A stretch of DNA of 5,588 nt from Acidimicrobiales bacterium (lineage in GTDB: Bacteria > Actinomycetota > Acidimicrobiia > Acidimicrobiales > RAAP-2), in NCBI GenBank assembly GCA_017882985.1, contig JADGOK010000083.1:1-5588 (forward strand). Direction: 5' to 3'. Below, one piece after another: positions 4,786-5,588 of the stretch; positions within the stretch are counted from its first letter, which is position 1, and every line of letters begins with the position of its first letter. Position numbers and translations under genes: made by a program. The notes under the pieces are model-generated. The model did no database searches. It saw only the letters and a program-made list of their open reading frames with translations, and was not told the DNA's origin.

Positions 4786-5588
4786 ATGGAGTCTCTCGCA
4801 CGCCCGCCGTTTGCCCGCCCCGGCGCGAGTGACCCGTATCTCGCGGCGCTCGCCCAGCGGGTCCTCATCTACGACGGAGCCACGGGCACCAACCTGCAAC
4901 TCCAGAACTTGAGCGCCGACGACTTCGGCGGAGCAGCCCTGGAAGGCTGCAACGAGATCCTGAGCGTGACCCGTCCCCTGGCCATCGAGAAACTGCACCA
5001 GTCGTTCCTCGACGTCGGCGTCGACGTCATCGAGACCAACTCCTTCGGCACGTTCTCGGTGGTGCTCGCCGAGTACGGCATCGCCGAACGGACCCACGAA
5101 TTGGCGCTCGCCTCGGCGACGATCGCGCGTCGCGTCGCCGACAGCTACGCGAGTCCCGGGTCGCCGAGGTTCGTCGCGGGTTCCATGGGCCCCGGTACGA
5201 AGTTCCCGACCCTCGGACAGATCTCCTACGACGAGCTCTCGGCGAGTTACGAGGTACTGGCCTACGCGCTGCTCGAGGGCGGCGTCGACCTCTTGATCGT
5301 CGAGACCATGTTCGACCTCCTCTCGGGTAAGGCCGCGATCGCGGCCTGTCACCGCGCGATGGTCCGACACGGACGCGTCGTGCCGATCCAGGCCCAGGTG
5401 ACTATCGAACTCACGGGACGGATGCTGCCCGGCACCGAGATCGGCGCGGCGATCACCGCACTGCGTCCCTTGGGTATCGACGTGATCGGTCTCAACTGCG
5501 CGACCGGTCCCGTCGAGATGTATGAGCCGCTTCGTCAGTTGAGTGAGTACTGCGACCTACCGATTTCCTGCCTGCCCAACGCCGGACT
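4786..5588 (+). CDS. metH: Cobalamin-dependent methionine synthase, N-terminal part (runs off the window)
   Basis: The reading frame is open from the ATG at 4786 to the window end (267 full codons), with no stop. It covers most of the homocysteine-binding domain of MetH, which methylates homocysteine to methionine using methylcobalamin recharged from methyl-tetrahydrofolate. Visible motifs are DGATGTNLQ (30-38), GCNEILSVTRP (54-64), ETNSFGT (from 83), GSMGPGTKFPTLG (132-144), VETMFDLLSGKAAI (from 172), TGRMLPGTE (210-218) and GLNCATGP, whose C238 should be the first zinc ligand. The paired cysteines that complete the zinc site, and the folate, cobalamin and activation domains, would lie beyond the window. 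The ATG is fixed by an in-frame TAG at 4771-4773 with no other start between. No Shine-Dalgarno is present. A shorter homocysteine methyltransferase fused to a reductase is a less likely alternative. Confidence 0.95.
   Translation, partial: MESLARPPFARPGASDPYLAALAQRVLIYDGATGTNLQLQNLSADDFGGAALEGCNEILSVTRPLAIEKLHQSFLDVGVDVIETNSFGTFSVVLAEYGIAERTHELALASATIARRVADSYASPGSPRFVAGSMGPGTKFPTLGQISYDELSASYEVLAYALLEGGVDLLIVETMFDLLSGKAAIAACHRAMVRHGRVVPIQAQVTIELTGRMLPGTEIGAAITALRPLGIDVIGLNCATGPVEMYEPLRQLSEYCDLPISCLPNAG

Noticed and set aside
4205..4912. Open frame of 235 codons on the plus strand across the adenosyltransferase and the metH start
   Set aside because: It is antisense to the motif-bearing adenosyltransferase and out of frame with metH, has low-complexity composition and shows no recognisable domain.
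4735..5370. Open frame of 211 codons on the minus strand opposite metH
   Set aside because: The plus-strand frame encodes clear MetH motifs throughout. The antisense product has the typical Gly/Arg/Val/Asp-rich shadow composition.
340..5588. A zinc-linked gene cluster, since the RDD ribbon, MoeB, PepA and MetH all involve metal-binding residues
   Set aside because: Metal sites are common in unrelated enzymes, the genes are on alternating strands with separate promoters, and no metal transporter or regulator is present.
1..5588. A novel defence, mobile or secretion system
   Set aside because: All seven genes fit housekeeping or generic membrane families. There are no nucleases, transposases, toxins, direct repeats or compositional breaks that would mark an island.

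Overview
This GC-rich, densely packed chromosomal window looks actinobacterial, most likely from an Acidimicrobiia-like lineage. That placement is inference. It rests on overall composition, use of GTG and TTG starts, start codons that look leaderless, a mycobacterial-style MetH N-terminus and a PduO-type adenosyltransferase. No RNA gene, insertion sequence, CRISPR array, integrase or phage gene is visible. The window reads as ordinary core metabolism, and I do not see a new multi-gene system in it.

Layout, left to right. A 67-residue two-helix membrane protein runs leftward (6-209). A 130-bp divergent spacer separates it from a rightward RDD-family membrane protein with an N-terminal zinc ribbon (340-849). 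That gene converges on, and overlaps by 4 bp, a leftward rhodanese-MoeB/ThiF fusion (846-2012). A 76-bp divergent spacer separates the fusion from a rightward nitroreductase-family protein (2089-2685), which again converges with a 4-bp stop overlap on a leftward leucyl aminopeptidase (2682-4187). Upstream of the aminopeptidase, in the same operon, lies a PduO-type cob(I)alamin adenosyltransferase (4202-4738 by my start choice, 4801 at most). The last gene is a rightward, divergently transcribed cobalamin-dependent methionine synthase (4786 to beyond the window end), of which only part of the homocysteine-binding domain is present.

How the genes relate. The clearest functional link is cobalamin. 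MetH uses methylcobalamin, while the divergent adenosyltransferase converts cob(I)alamin to adenosylcobalamin, so the two stand at the branch of the B12 pool and share a 47-bp or smaller promoter region. The rhodanese-MoeB fusion handles sulfur-carrier activation for molybdopterin, thiamine or cysteine-type pathways, but no carrier or moa gene is present. Apart from the adenosyltransferase-pepA pair, every neighbouring gene pair switches strand. Both convergent junctions share overlapping stop codons and have a nearby GC-rich hairpin without a U-tract.
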